This document shows positions 34,597 to 44,500 of a stretch of DNA of 64,000 nucleotides, piece by piece. Position numbers and translations under genes: made by a program. The notes beneath the pieces are model-generated. The model saw only the letters and a program-made list of their open reading frames with translations, did no database searches and was not told the DNA's origin. The stretch is from SIG452 sp045638525 (lineage in GTDB: Bacteria; Bacillota; Clostridia; UMGS1840), in the NCBI GenBank assembly GCA_045638525.1, contig JAZUBQ010000012.1, positions 232,715 through 296,714 of the forward strand, in the 5' to 3' direction. Every line of letters begins with the position of its first letter. Position 1 is the first letter of the stretch.

Positions 34597-36783
34597 TTAT
34601 AAAGTACACTCTTTCGTGATACTTTCATTTCTTTCTTCATAAATTTTTCCATCCGGCATAGTGATTTTCACAAGGTATCCTTTGGGTACCTGTGCGGTCA
34701 ACCGGAATGAATTGTCTTGTTTACACCATGCAACCGAAGCGTTGCCTTTGTTCAGTGTAACTGTTCCTTTCGCATATTGAAAATCGTTGATGTATGGCTT
34801 GATATACAGAATATTTTCAGGTTCGTTCACCCGGATTCCTAAATCGGAAGCACCATATTCATAAAGCACCACCGATCCCCAACCATGACATTCGCTACGC
34901 GGGTTCTCCGGTTCTTCGGGAATCGTGGTACAATTTAATGAAATCAAGTGACGCAATGCATTCAGCATTGTATTTCTTTTTTCATACAAACCACATTTTT
35001 CCAAAGCACGGAAATATTCATAAATATATCCATATCTTGGCTGTGCCTGGAGTGCAAACGAATTCTCCATAATAGTTTTTGCAAGTTGTTCGTCTACAGC
35101 ATCCGAAAGCACCGCCCAAAGCTGTGCGTGTGCACTGAAGTATTTTTTGGAAGGGCCATCCGCAAACAACATCTTGCTTTCGTCAAAACAATATTTTTTC
35201 ACATCGCTGATTCGCATATCGGCATCTTCCAACAACTGATCGGCAGTTGTTTTGTCACCAAGTGCCCGATACAAATACGCTGCCTGTTTTAATGCAACAA
35301 CATACATCAATGTGTAGATGGTCATATCCTCGTTTTCATCCCCTAAGGGAGTTCCCTGATATTCTTCCCAACCGGATGCCCAATCCACAAAGTTCCAGAA
35401 TCCGCTTCGCTTTACAAGCCCTTTTTCTGACAAATGATTGGAAAACCATCTTAATAAATTACGAACAACACTGATATACTGTTCCACAACAGTAATATCG
35501 CCAAAATGGTTATAATGATCGTACAAAATATAAATATAATACAAAGAAAACCCTGGAATAATCTGGGGCAGAATATCAGGAGTTCTTGCCAGAATCATTC
35601 CATCAGAAAACTGAGCAGATACAAAATCCTGCAAAGTTCGACGAGCTAATCTGTCATCGTGAGAAACATAATAGCTGTATAGGATCTGCATTCTGGTATC
35701 CATCAGATACTGTTCCTGCTCATAATAAGGACAGTCGATATAAGTTTCCTTCATACATTGCTTTAAGGTATGAAGGCTGACTTGCCATAATTTGCAATCT
35801 GTTTCGCTGTCACAAGAAAATTCACCTTGTACTGCTAATGGATAACCGGTGTCAAACCCTTCGATTTTATCAATGTTAACATCACCGGTAATATCTGCCT
35901 TAATAAAACGGAAACTCCGGAACCAATATGGCTCATAGACCACGTATTCTCCGTCAATCTCTACTTCATCATAGTATCCTCTGATCATCCCCTTTTCATC
36001 AGCACGATCCACCTTCACATACCGATCCCCCTCTTGCAACACCTTACACTCTGCATAGGTAAAACGAACCTTCCCTTTCCCGGACAAGGTATATCTTACA
36101 TAAGCGGTGGTATAGATACCGGCATCGCAAACTGCATTTTCATCAAATGCTAACGGTATTGAATCCAATCGCTGAGGCGGAATCGGCGCTTCCCTCACGG
36201 TGTAACGTCCATACTGAGTTAAAAACTCTTTGTTTGCATCATAATGGGTACACAATTCAGCACGTTTTGCCATTTTCCAATCCAATGCGGAAAAATAAGC
36301 AGGTTTGACATCCTCATTTAATCCAACGATATAGTTTTCGTCCCCTAAAAATGCAATCCCGGGACAACCGGCAGTCTGCCAACTTTCATCCGTTTCCAAC
36401 TCAAACATTTCATTTTGACCGGTAACGCTGCCCTTTAATCCAAACCGAATGTTGCCGGTTCGAGCAACAGTGCCAATATTGGCATACACCGTACGTCCGT
36501 CAAATTCATTTTTTAGTTGCAGTACGACTGCCTCTAAAACATTTTCTCCGTCTTTGAGATGGACATTATTTGAAATAGTATCAAAAAACAATTCATTTTT
36601 GTTGCCTCGACATGGACCGACAGCAATCAAATGTCCATTTAAATATAATTTATAACGTGCATCGGCGAACACATCCGCTGTAAAGCTGTCAGGATTGTTC
36701 CACAAAAATATTTTTTTAAAACGATACACTTTTTCTTCGCTGAATACGGCATCCGGATGTGTAATCAATTGCATTTTTTTCAT
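34597..36783 (-). CDS. Alpha-L-rhamnosidase-like glycoside hydrolase (GH78), copy 3
   Basis: A 728-residue cytoplasmic protein. The N-terminal part has a carbohydrate-binding-like sandwich (LYLNGHLIAVGPCRG), the middle YEPYWFRSFRFIKAD, then a barrel with DCPYYEQEQYLMDTRMQ near residue 360, the motif form of a distinct GH78 branch. Near the C-terminus RSECHGWGSVVLYEY matches the family's conserved His/Trp region. Three branches in one operon suggest stepwise trimming of a branched rhamnose-rich side chain. Confidence 0.86.
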   Translation of the reverse strand: MKKMQLITHPDAVFSEEKVYRFKKIFLWNNPDSFTADVFADARYKLYLNGHLIAVGPCRGNKNELFFDTISNNVHLKDGENVLEAVVLQLKNEFDGRTVYANIGTVARTGNIRFGLKGSVTGQNEMFELETDESWQTAGCPGIAFLGDENYIVGLNEDVKPAYFSALDWKMAKRAELCTHYDANKEFLTQYGRYTVREAPIPPQRLDSIPLAFDENAVCDAGIYTTAYVRYTLSGKGKVRFTYAECKVLQEGDRYVKVDRADEKGMIRGYYDEVEIDGEYVVYEPYWFRSFRFIKADITGDVNIDKIEGFDTGYPLAVQGEFSCDSETDCKLWQVSLHTLKQCMKETYIDCPYYEQEQYLMDTRMQILYSYYVSHDDRLARRTLQDFVSAQFSDGMILARTPDILPQIIPGFSLYYIYILYDHYNHFGDITVVEQYISVVRNLLRWFSNHLSEKGLVKRSGFWNFVDWASGWEEYQGTPLGDENEDMTIYTLMYVVALKQAAYLYRALGDKTTADQLLEDADMRISDVKKYCFDESKMLFADGPSKKYFSAHAQLWAVLSDAVDEQLAKTIMENSFALQAQPRYGYIYEYFRALEKCGLYEKRNTMLNALRHLISLNCTTIPEEPENPRSECHGWGSVVLYEYGASDLGIRVNEPENILYIKPYINDFQYAKGTVTLNKGNASVAWCKQDNSFRLTAQVPKGYLVKITMPDGKIYEERNESITKECTL

Positions 36784-36832
36784 TATAACCCAACCTCCGT
36801 GATTTGCTTATTTCATAGGGGAATCGGAATTT

Positions 36833-37852
36833 TTAGGATTGCTTTAAAATTCCTTCTGTTTTTAAAATATGTGTAATCACAGGCTCTGTAGCATCTGCAA
36901 TCCGAAGCATACCAATATCATTCGGATGAATTTCATCCATAAAACAACGCATTCGGTCTGTTTTACCCACAAAGTCTTCGCCATCCATAAAATAGACATG
37001 CTGATCACCATTGGCTATCGCAATATCATAGGTTCTTTTGACAATATCCCTGCGTGCACAATCTTCACTGTTGTATTTATATTTGGGATATGTAGTAATC
37101 AAAATAGGTAATGTGGGATTCGCTGCTCGAATGATATCAAAAAAAGGTTTATGTGTGTTTGCCAGATGCTCCACTGTGGGTGCATTATATTCGTATTCAT
37201 ACACAAACAAACTCATCTCTATGTTCTTGATATACTCAGCAACCTCCGGCTCACCTAAGGCACTGCCGGAAAATCCCATATTATATACATCAATATTCAA
37301 ACGAGAAGAGATGATAGCAGGATATGCATTGAACGCAGATAAACAATTTCCAGCCTCGGTAATGGACGGACCATAATATAAAATCGGCTTGATATCCTGA
37401 TATGGAGTGGGAGACTCTACCACAGCGTCATCAGGCACCACAACCTCAATATGCTCCATAATTTCATTACGTGGCAAGAAAATAGTGATATCTTCCATTT
37501 GATTGGTTTTGGTAAAAGTTCGCTCAAATGCTTTGGTGTCATAGTCATCCGGTCTGACATGCCCTAAAAACTCCGCATCATCTCGATCTCCCAAAAGAAC
37601 CTGCGCCGACTGACATCCATAAATAGATAATCCAATGTCAAAACTCAATGTTTTCAAACGTACCCGCACTGTAAATTCAGTGGCATCCGTCCGAAAGCAA
37701 AGACGAGCCCCTGCGCTTCTTCTGCCATAATGGGAAAGGGTTGCAATGTGATCCGTAATCTCCGGAGGTAAGCGATAAAACTCCCCTGTTTTTTCAAAAA
37801 AAGGAATCCCATGTAATTCTAAAGGAGCATCTTTATAAGTATATGTTTTCAT
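36833..37852 (-). CDS. SGNH hydrolase with N-terminal sandwich domain (esterase 3)
   Basis: A 339-residue two-domain protein. Residues 1-155 form a beta-rich GxDLY-type domain (VRVRLKTLSFDIGLSIYG), residues 160-339 the SGNH domain with the Ser in YYGPSITEAG, Gly in MGFSGSALG and DEIHPNDIGM at the end. The usual GxND block reads YEYEYNAP, a form found in this subfamily. It differs in architecture from esterases 1 and 2, so a different ester position or acyl group is likely. No signal peptide. Confidence 0.83.
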   Translation of the reverse strand: MKTYTYKDAPLELHGIPFFEKTGEFYRLPPEITDHIATLSHYGRRSAGARLCFRTDATEFTVRVRLKTLSFDIGLSIYGCQSAQVLLGDRDDAEFLGHVRPDDYDTKAFERTFTKTNQMEDITIFLPRNEIMEHIEVVVPDDAVVESPTPYQDIKPILYYGPSITEAGNCLSAFNAYPAIISSRLNIDVYNMGFSGSALGEPEVAEYIKNIEMSLFVYEYEYNAPTVEHLANTHKPFFDIIRAANPTLPILITTYPKYKYNSEDCARRDIVKRTYDIAIANGDQHVYFMDGEDFVGKTDRMRCFMDEIHPNDIGMLRIADATEPVITHILKTEGILKQS

Positions 37853-37863
37853 ATTTCTCTTCC

Positions 37864-38871
37864 CTATTCCCTTGTCATAAATCCTGCATAGCTTTTTGAA
37901 ATTTCAGTTTTCATTGGTAGATGGTTCTCCCAATTTTTCACATCCTCAATCAAAGCTCTTGTTACAAATTTTCTGCGATCATAAGTGGGACCTGCTCGAT
38001 GCGGAACAACATACACATTCTCCAACTGACGAAGCGGATGTGTTGTGGGCAATGGTTCTTGTTCAAACACATCCAGCACAGCACGAAATCTTTTTGCTGA
38101 TAAAAGCTCAGTTAATGATTCCTCATCAATCAGCCCACCACGCGCAGTATTGATCAACAATGACTCCGGTTTTAAAAGAGATAGCAAATCACGGGTAATC
38201 ATATGTCGATTTTTCTCATTCATTGCAGAATGAATCGTTACAATCTTACACTGAGAAAAAATCTCCTCTAAACCAGCTCGTTTCATACCGTGATTTTCTA
38301 ATTCTTCATCACTGATATGCGAGGAATATACGAAAATTTCAGGTCGGAATGGCTTTAAAAAATTCAACAAGTAACGTGTTGTCATACCATATCCAACGAT
38401 ACCGATTTTTTGATCCAAAAGCCCCTCCCATACAGGAATGGAATCATTCCAACCGCCATTTTTTGTGACATCACAATAATCCGGAATTCTTCTTAACGCA
38501 GTCAATGCATAGGCAATCACAGATTCTGCCACAGATTCTGCATACAGAGTATTTCCACTTAAAACGGTAATTCCCTTTTCATAGGCAACAGGATGCACCA
38601 ATGCTGTAGTTCCGCCGGTATGTGCAATTAAACGTAATCTTTTTGCACATTCCAGAACATCCTGATCCAAACACGGAGTATCCCATCCGGTAAAAATGAT
38701 ATCTTTATCCTGAATTCTTACCATCAATTCTTCTTTGGATAAGAAATGTCCTGTTTCGTTGTAATAAACCTCTCCGAGAGCATGCAGTTGTTCTTGCACC
38801 TCTTTTGGAAAAAAACTATCAAATATCTCGGTATTATCTCCTGTACGGGGGCTGGTAACTAAAATTTTCAT
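37864..38871 (-). CDS. D-isomer-specific 2-hydroxyacid dehydrogenase
   Basis: A 335-residue NAD(P)-dependent dehydrogenase. The cofactor loop is GIVGYGMTTRYLL, the catalytic Arg is in NTARGGLIDEE, the Glu in DVFEQEPLP and the His in VVPHRAGPT. It reduces a 2-keto acid or oxidises a 2-hydroxy acid, here probably a sugar acid. It lies between the RpiB-like isomerase and esterase 3. Confidence 0.87.
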   Translation of the reverse strand: MKILVTSPRTGDNTEIFDSFFPKEVQEQLHALGEVYYNETGHFLSKEELMVRIQDKDIIFTGWDTPCLDQDVLECAKRLRLIAHTGGTTALVHPVAYEKGITVLSGNTLYAESVAESVIAYALTALRRIPDYCDVTKNGGWNDSIPVWEGLLDQKIGIVGYGMTTRYLLNFLKPFRPEIFVYSSHISDEELENHGMKRAGLEEIFSQCKIVTIHSAMNEKNRHMITRDLLSLLKPESLLINTARGGLIDEESLTELLSAKRFRAVLDVFEQEPLPTTHPLRQLENVYVVPHRAGPTYDRRKFVTRALIEDVKNWENHLPMKTEISKSYAGFMTRE

Positions 38872-38895
38872 ATTACGGAGTCTCCTTAAAAAACT

Positions 38896-39468
38896 TTATT
38901 CGGGTTTCTTTTCTAATTTTAAGGGGAAATCACCTAATTTGTTTACTTTAAAACCATTATTTTTATAGGTTTCATAATCAAAGGCTTCCAGTTCGTCAAT
39001 AGCTAATTTATGGAATTCATAAAAGTTTTTCCACCATTCATAACCGCTGCCAAGTTCTGCCCCCAGATAAGCATCAACAATATCGCAAGCCATTGCAGGA
39101 GCAACATAAAATGCGCCCATTGCCAATACATTCACTCCGTTACCTGTAATCGCACGCAGAGCTGCAGGCACACTTTCTACCACACCTGCATGCACGTGAG
39201 GACACTTGCTTGCTGCAATATGAATTCCCATACCGGTGCCACAGAATAACAAAGCACGTTCAAATTCACCTTCAGAAATCATAGCACCTGCACGTAAACC
39301 TACACGGTGAAACATTAAATCGGTATCATCGGGATCAGAATCAGTTTTTACACCAACATCTGTTACGGTCCAACCTTTACTTTTCAAATGTTCCACAACT
39401 ACTTCCTTTAGTGGAAATCCTGCAAAATCTGCGCCAACTAAAATTTGTTTGTCCTTTACCAGTTTCAT
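38896..39468 (-). CDS. RpiB/LacA/LacB family sugar-phosphate isomerase
   Basis: A 190-residue isomerase, longer than RpiB (about 150) through a C-terminal extension. The active-site loop CGTGMGIHIAASK with its catalytic Cys is present, but the usual EHNNAN/NDAN block reads ITGNGVNVLAMG. Family members interconvert aldose and ketose phosphates of four to six carbons; members beside hydroxyacid dehydrogenases often act on tetrose phosphates, so ribose-5-phosphate is not assumed. Confidence 0.85.
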   Translation of the reverse strand: MKLVKDKQILVGADFAGFPLKEVVVEHLKSKGWTVTDVGVKTDSDPDDTDLMFHRVGLRAGAMISEGEFERALLFCGTGMGIHIAASKCPHVHAGVVESVPAALRAITGNGVNVLAMGAFYVAPAMACDIVDAYLGAELGSGYEWWKNFYEFHKLAIDELEAFDYETYKNNGFKVNKLGDFPLKLEKKPE

Positions 39469-39520
39469 AAATGTTTTCTCCTTATCTTGTTTTTTATTGA
39501 ATTAAATTATTTTCTATGTT

Positions 39521-40390
39521 TTATAATTCACTGATGGAAATGCTTTTTCCTGTTTGGATAGATTGTTCGATAGCGTTGCTTAGTTTAACCGATAATAACA
39601 ACTCGTTCGACTCGTCTCCCGCACCGGTTCGCACCATATCCAGAAATCTATCACATTGATACACATCGCATCCAGCTTCGTCTAAATCTTTCATAATAGA
39701 CGGTTTGTCATCGAAATATAAACCGGCATGAAAAACACCATGTAACGATGCATAGTTTATAATCACCGGAAAATCCTGATATTGTGCAACAACCACTAAC
39801 TTTCCATTGGTTACCGTGGAAGAGATTGCTTTTATTTCTGGTCCAAACACAAAAATCAATTCACAAATCGCATGATGCGAATAAAAATGAATTCCTCCAT
39901 ACGGACTTTCCAAAAGAACCGGAAAGGATAGATATCCGGATAAAATATGATCCCTGTCAACAGTAACTTTCTTCCGTAATTCTTCCAAAGCAGGTGCATA
40001 TTTTACATAACTGCCGCCACAAAGCAAAGAACCTCCCTGTTTGGCATTCCATATCAATTCCTCTGCATCTGCTACCGTGCAAGTGAAAGGTTTATCAACA
40101 AATACCGGAATTCCTGCATCCAGAAAAGGTTTTGCATACGACAAATGCTTATTTCCATCACGAAACATAATCATAACAGCATCCACTTTTCCAATCAAAT
40201 CTGAGGGATTGTTTGCAATATAGGAAACATTCTGCAGTTCTGCAAGTGATTTTGTTTCCTCCGCATTTTCGCCATATAAGCCACTGATTGTAACATCACA
40301 ATAGCGATCACTGTTTAAAATGTTGCAAACATGAAGCGCGTGTCCGTTCATAGTACCGCCATCTGTTCCAACAATACCAATCCGAATCAT
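39521..40390 (-). CDS. Gfo/Idh/MocA family oxidoreductase
   Basis: A 289-residue NAD(P)-dependent sugar oxidoreductase: N-terminal Rossmann loop IRIGIVGTDGGTMNGHA, then VDKPFTCTVADAEEL, which carries the conserved Lys of the EKP motif (here DKP), and a C-terminal beta-sheet domain. Members oxidise sugar or inositol hydroxyls. The start at 40388-40390 (MIRIGIVG) is set by AGAGGAA six bases upstream, ten codons after an earlier possible start. Substrate unknown. Confidence 0.82.
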   Translation of the reverse strand: MIRIGIVGTDGGTMNGHALHVCNILNSDRYCDVTISGLYGENAEETKSLAELQNVSYIANNPSDLIGKVDAVMIMFRDGNKHLSYAKPFLDAGIPVFVDKPFTCTVADAEELIWNAKQGGSLLCGGSYVKYAPALEELRKKVTVDRDHILSGYLSFPVLLESPYGGIHFYSHHAICELIFVFGPEIKAISSTVTNGKLVVVAQYQDFPVIINYASLHGVFHAGLYFDDKPSIMKDLDEAGCDVYQCDRFLDMVRTGAGDESNELLLSVKLSNAIEQSIQTGKSISISEL

Positions 40391-40426
40391 ATCCAGTTCC
40401 TCTCCTTCGAACAATCGCAAGTTTTC

Positions 40427-41497
40427 CTATTCTTCTATATCAGTATAAGTGTAAATTGTATCCAAAAATCCTGTTCGATCAACCCACGATGTCAAAATAT
40501 GCAACTTAGCGGTATAACCTTCTCCCCACTCATCCACAGTAACATTTACGGGAAATTCAGGAGTGTCCATTGCCTGCATACCGGATGCGACCGCATAGGA
40601 AACATATCTGCCTTCGTTGTCATACACGCTTAATACCATAAGATAGTTTTTCGGAATTGCGGTCACGTTATAGGGAGTTGCGGTAAAAGTAATACTACTG
40701 TTATCTTCTCCTTCGGTAAAAGTATCTTCTTTAATCCCATACATTCTCTTATCCTGTGCCGTTGAGTAGGAGGTGATGGTAAAATTATCAAACTGCATTG
40801 CAGCACCTTTAAACATACCGCTTCCGTTGTTCAGCAATGTCTGCATAAACATCCATGTTTCCACAGAAAGGTAAACCTGAGAGGTGCTGTTGACATACTG
40901 TCCGTCTAAATAAAATATTAATCCGTCAGTTAAAGACATACACATTTCGTAAGTATGCCAGGTGCCGGGGGTAATGGTGATATCTGTCGCTCCTGCTGTG
41001 GTGGTCAAAACGCCGTTGGTGCCAATTCCAAATATATATTGCTGAGCCTTTGCTCCACCATAAGGTTGCACATATGCCTTCATAGCATGTTCACAGTTCA
41101 AATCTTCAACCATCCATTCAAAACGGAACCAGATTTCAGGATACGAATTGGTTAATGCATTGCTTTTCGGACGAATCATAAATGCCCACTGTTTGCCGGA
41201 TTGATAAGCTGTGGTAGCATCTTTGGTAACCATTCGCATAGCAGTTCCGCCATTTTCCAAATCGGTACGTTCCGCAGGTTCTAACCAGGTATCATTATTG
41301 ATAAGATTTGCAGATGTCCAAGGAGTTTCTCCCAAATCGGTATAATTCATCCAAGAAAATGTGGTGGAGTCCTGTGACGGCTCCTCCCCTGCAAAGCCTT
41401 CAAAATCAAATGCAACCTGAATTTCATTTGCCGCATATGCAGTTGAGAAAGACATAAGCATTACAAAAATCAAAAAGATTCCAACGATTTTTTTCAT
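40427..41497 (-). CDS. Secreted jelly-roll/Ig module protein (stand-alone copy of the lyase N-terminus)
   Basis: A 356-residue secreted protein. Residues 1-22 are a signal peptide (MKKIVGIFLIFVMLMSFSTA then YA). About 25-240 form a concanavalin-like jelly roll (PEIWFRFEWMVED, WHTYEMCMSLTDGLIFYLDG, AMQFDNFTITSY) and 265-356 an Ig-like module (YLMVLSVYDNEGRYVSY). The whole protein aligns with the first 355 residues of the next gene upstream, so it arose by duplication of that part. Probable role: glycan binding at the cell surface. Confidence 0.75.
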   Translation of the reverse strand: MKKIVGIFLIFVMLMSFSTAYAANEIQVAFDFEGFAGEEPSQDSTTFSWMNYTDLGETPWTSANLINNDTWLEPAERTDLENGGTAMRMVTKDATTAYQSGKQWAFMIRPKSNALTNSYPEIWFRFEWMVEDLNCEHAMKAYVQPYGGAKAQQYIFGIGTNGVLTTTAGATDITITPGTWHTYEMCMSLTDGLIFYLDGQYVNSTSQVYLSVETWMFMQTLLNNGSGMFKGAAMQFDNFTITSYSTAQDKRMYGIKEDTFTEGEDNSSITFTATPYNVTAIPKNYLMVLSVYDNEGRYVSYAVASGMQAMDTPEFPVNVTVDEWGEGYTAKLHILTSWVDRTGFLDTIYTYTDIEE

Positions 41498-41512
41498 ATA
41501 AATTCTCCTCTC

Positions 41513-44500
41513 TTAATCATCGAGCAATGTCCAATTATCCAATGCAATATCGAGAACTTGGCTTTCTGCATGAACACTATCTGCCGATGTGATTCTAACA
41601 GTCAGATTCACTGACTCTGATGACGGAATATAAATCGCAATTTTTTGTACACCGTCATTGGTCATCTGCCCCTGTGGATTGGGGGATGTAGATAATGGTT
41701 TGGCATCCATAACGGATAGAGCGGTGTTTGCTACATTAGAAACAAAACTCAACTTTATCTGCTTTCCGTTCTGGGATAAAACAGCTGTATGATTATCAAT
41801 GATTTCAATCTCGGCGGATGTATGCATAAACCAATAGATATCAGACGGATCATCGGTTTGTATTTCATCTCGGATAATTACCGAACTTCTGTCGTCTGTG
41901 AGCATAAATCCACGTTTTGCAGATTGGCAATTTTCATATACGCTACTCATATCACCAATCACCAAGGATCCTAAATCAGAGGATTCAAAGTGTGTGATAC
42001 GACCAAAGCCATGATACGTATGCCCTAATGATTCATCCGGATTGATTACAAATGTGTTATGCCCTTCCGGTCGTACACGATAATACTGATCTCGGGTTCC
42101 CGTCACAAAGTATCCGGGAAGATTATAATCATCTTTCCCTAAATCCAACGCCCAACGTTCTCCCAGCATATCCAGAACAAATGTACCGTTGTCATAGTGA
42201 GAATGTGAAATACTTTCTGCACCGAAATGACCGGAAAGATAAATTCCATCTTTTCCATAACTACTTCTCATAGAGAAAAATTCTGAACCTGCAAAATAGC
42301 TATCTAAGGGATTTACAGCAGAAACACTTGCGGTTTCCCATTCCGGATGATAGTATAAGATATCTTGCGGATGACTTGTGATTCCGGCAAGTTTGGTATA
42401 ATTTTTTCTCAGTTGATAATATTGCGGAGATTGGTATTCATGTGCTGCCCAAGCGATAGACACACCGTCATTTGCTTGCTTAGCTGACCAATCCGAACCA
42501 TCGTGATAATTATTGCCACCACAATTGCCTAACGTTGACATCGCAAATAAAGCATTTTCTTGAACACCGGGTGCAGTTAAAAATCCATAATCGTGTCCTA
42601 ACGAATTTTTAATGGTCGATAGCCCCAATGGTAATAGAGACATCATATACGCAGAATAATCTGCACCTTCATCCCAACCACCATGGGGATAGAAATTGCT
42701 TGCTACACTCTCCATTCCACGCATACATTCAGCAATGATATAGGAAGCTAATTCGGGCTCTTTCTCCCAAATTGCTGTTGCTCCCATAATTGCTCCGGAG
42801 GCACAAATAGCATTGATATTATTCCCTAAGTTAAAAACATTGGTTAGGTTGGAATCACTGCCTTTTAAGACCTTCTCTATCGGTTTCAGCCCATATTCAA
42901 TAAGACAGTCCTCCATTAATTTTAATTGCTCATCTGTCCACTCATCGTATAACAAGTCATACGCCATAGCAACTACGATTGTAGAGTGTGCTCTGCACAA
43001 ACTATCATTTTCTGTATCCCAATTTGGCTTACTGCACAAAATCTCAACCGCATCCCATACTTTTTCTTTCATCGTCTTATCGTGAGAAGCTAACCAACCG
43101 GATACAAAGGCAATCGCATACCAGAATATGGAACCGGATGCAGTTGTAGCATCTACGATTCGTCCGGAATAAAACAGGTTATACAATCCATATCGATAGT
43201 GCTTCATAAAGTTCTGATCACGATTCAGATAAGCAGAACGAATCACATCTATCTGTTCTTGCGATAACATTGTGCGCGGATGTGCAGTATTTTGAGATAA
43301 TAACTCCAATACCTCTTCAGGAGTCAATCTGCCATATTGCATATAGTCATTGACTTCATTTAAGGTATCCTCATCCATTGTAAATTCATTCTCTGCAAAA
43401 ACCAAAATACCACGGTCACTTTGCAAAGTATACATACTTAATTTTTCAGCTAATTCCTTGGCAGGAATATAGGTAGAACCGTCCTTTTCCACAGAAACAT
43501 CTGCCAAAACAACAGCACGGGAATTCACATAAACAATATTAGCTCCCGGAGTTGCCGTAATTGCTACATCAAACATCTTCGACAAATCATACTCTGAAGC
43601 GTAAATTACTCCATCTTTCATAAATGCCGGTGTCTGACTCATTTGGCGTATTCCGTCAACGGCAATCTGACTGCTATATGCATGAACAGCTTGCTTACCC
43701 GCCAAGTTTGTCTTTGCTACATAATCATTTCCCAAAATGGAAAGACTGGAATATCGCTGTTCATCCATATTGGTAATGGTGGTCCCGGAGTATATATGCA
43801 AATTATCAATCGACACCTTTCCGGATTGTGTGCTTTCCGGACGATGTATCCGTACTTTGATAGGAAGCTGCGTGTTAACACTTCGACCGATATTTTGCAT
43901 CATCATGGTATCATTTAGCCAAGCGGTCATTTTATGAGCGGAAAAGTCAGTTGCCACAGCAACCCGATTCCACTGACCAGACTTTAATGATCCGATTGTG
44001 GTTTTTCCAACCGTAACACTGCCCTGAGCGTTCACCGATAAAAAAGAGTCAAAGGCATTTTGGCTGTCCACATAATAAAATTTCAACTCTGCTCCGGGAT
44101 TAGCCTGCTTAATCATTACTTCAAATACTAACTGATTAGCCGCATCGGAAAATGCAATATCCGAAACGTACTTATCAGATGCATTAGAAAGTTCGTAATA
44201 ACTTTCTGTTCCGGTTTCGACCAAAGAAGCTCCGCTATTTGCCTGAATACTAAAACCTCCTAATCCACCGGTATCTGCATCAAAATTTTTATATACATAC
44301 ACCATGGGTTTGGTTTCTTTGTTCCAATAATATATTTCCGGAGAGAAAAGAGTTCGATCCGTGAGACTATGTTGAACATATGCTTTTGCACTCCAACCTT
44401 CTCCCCACTGATCCACCGTAACACTCACAGGGATTTCCGCTGCATTGGCTTGTTGTTTGCCGGAAACCGTGTGATACGCTACATAGTTCCCCTTAGCATC

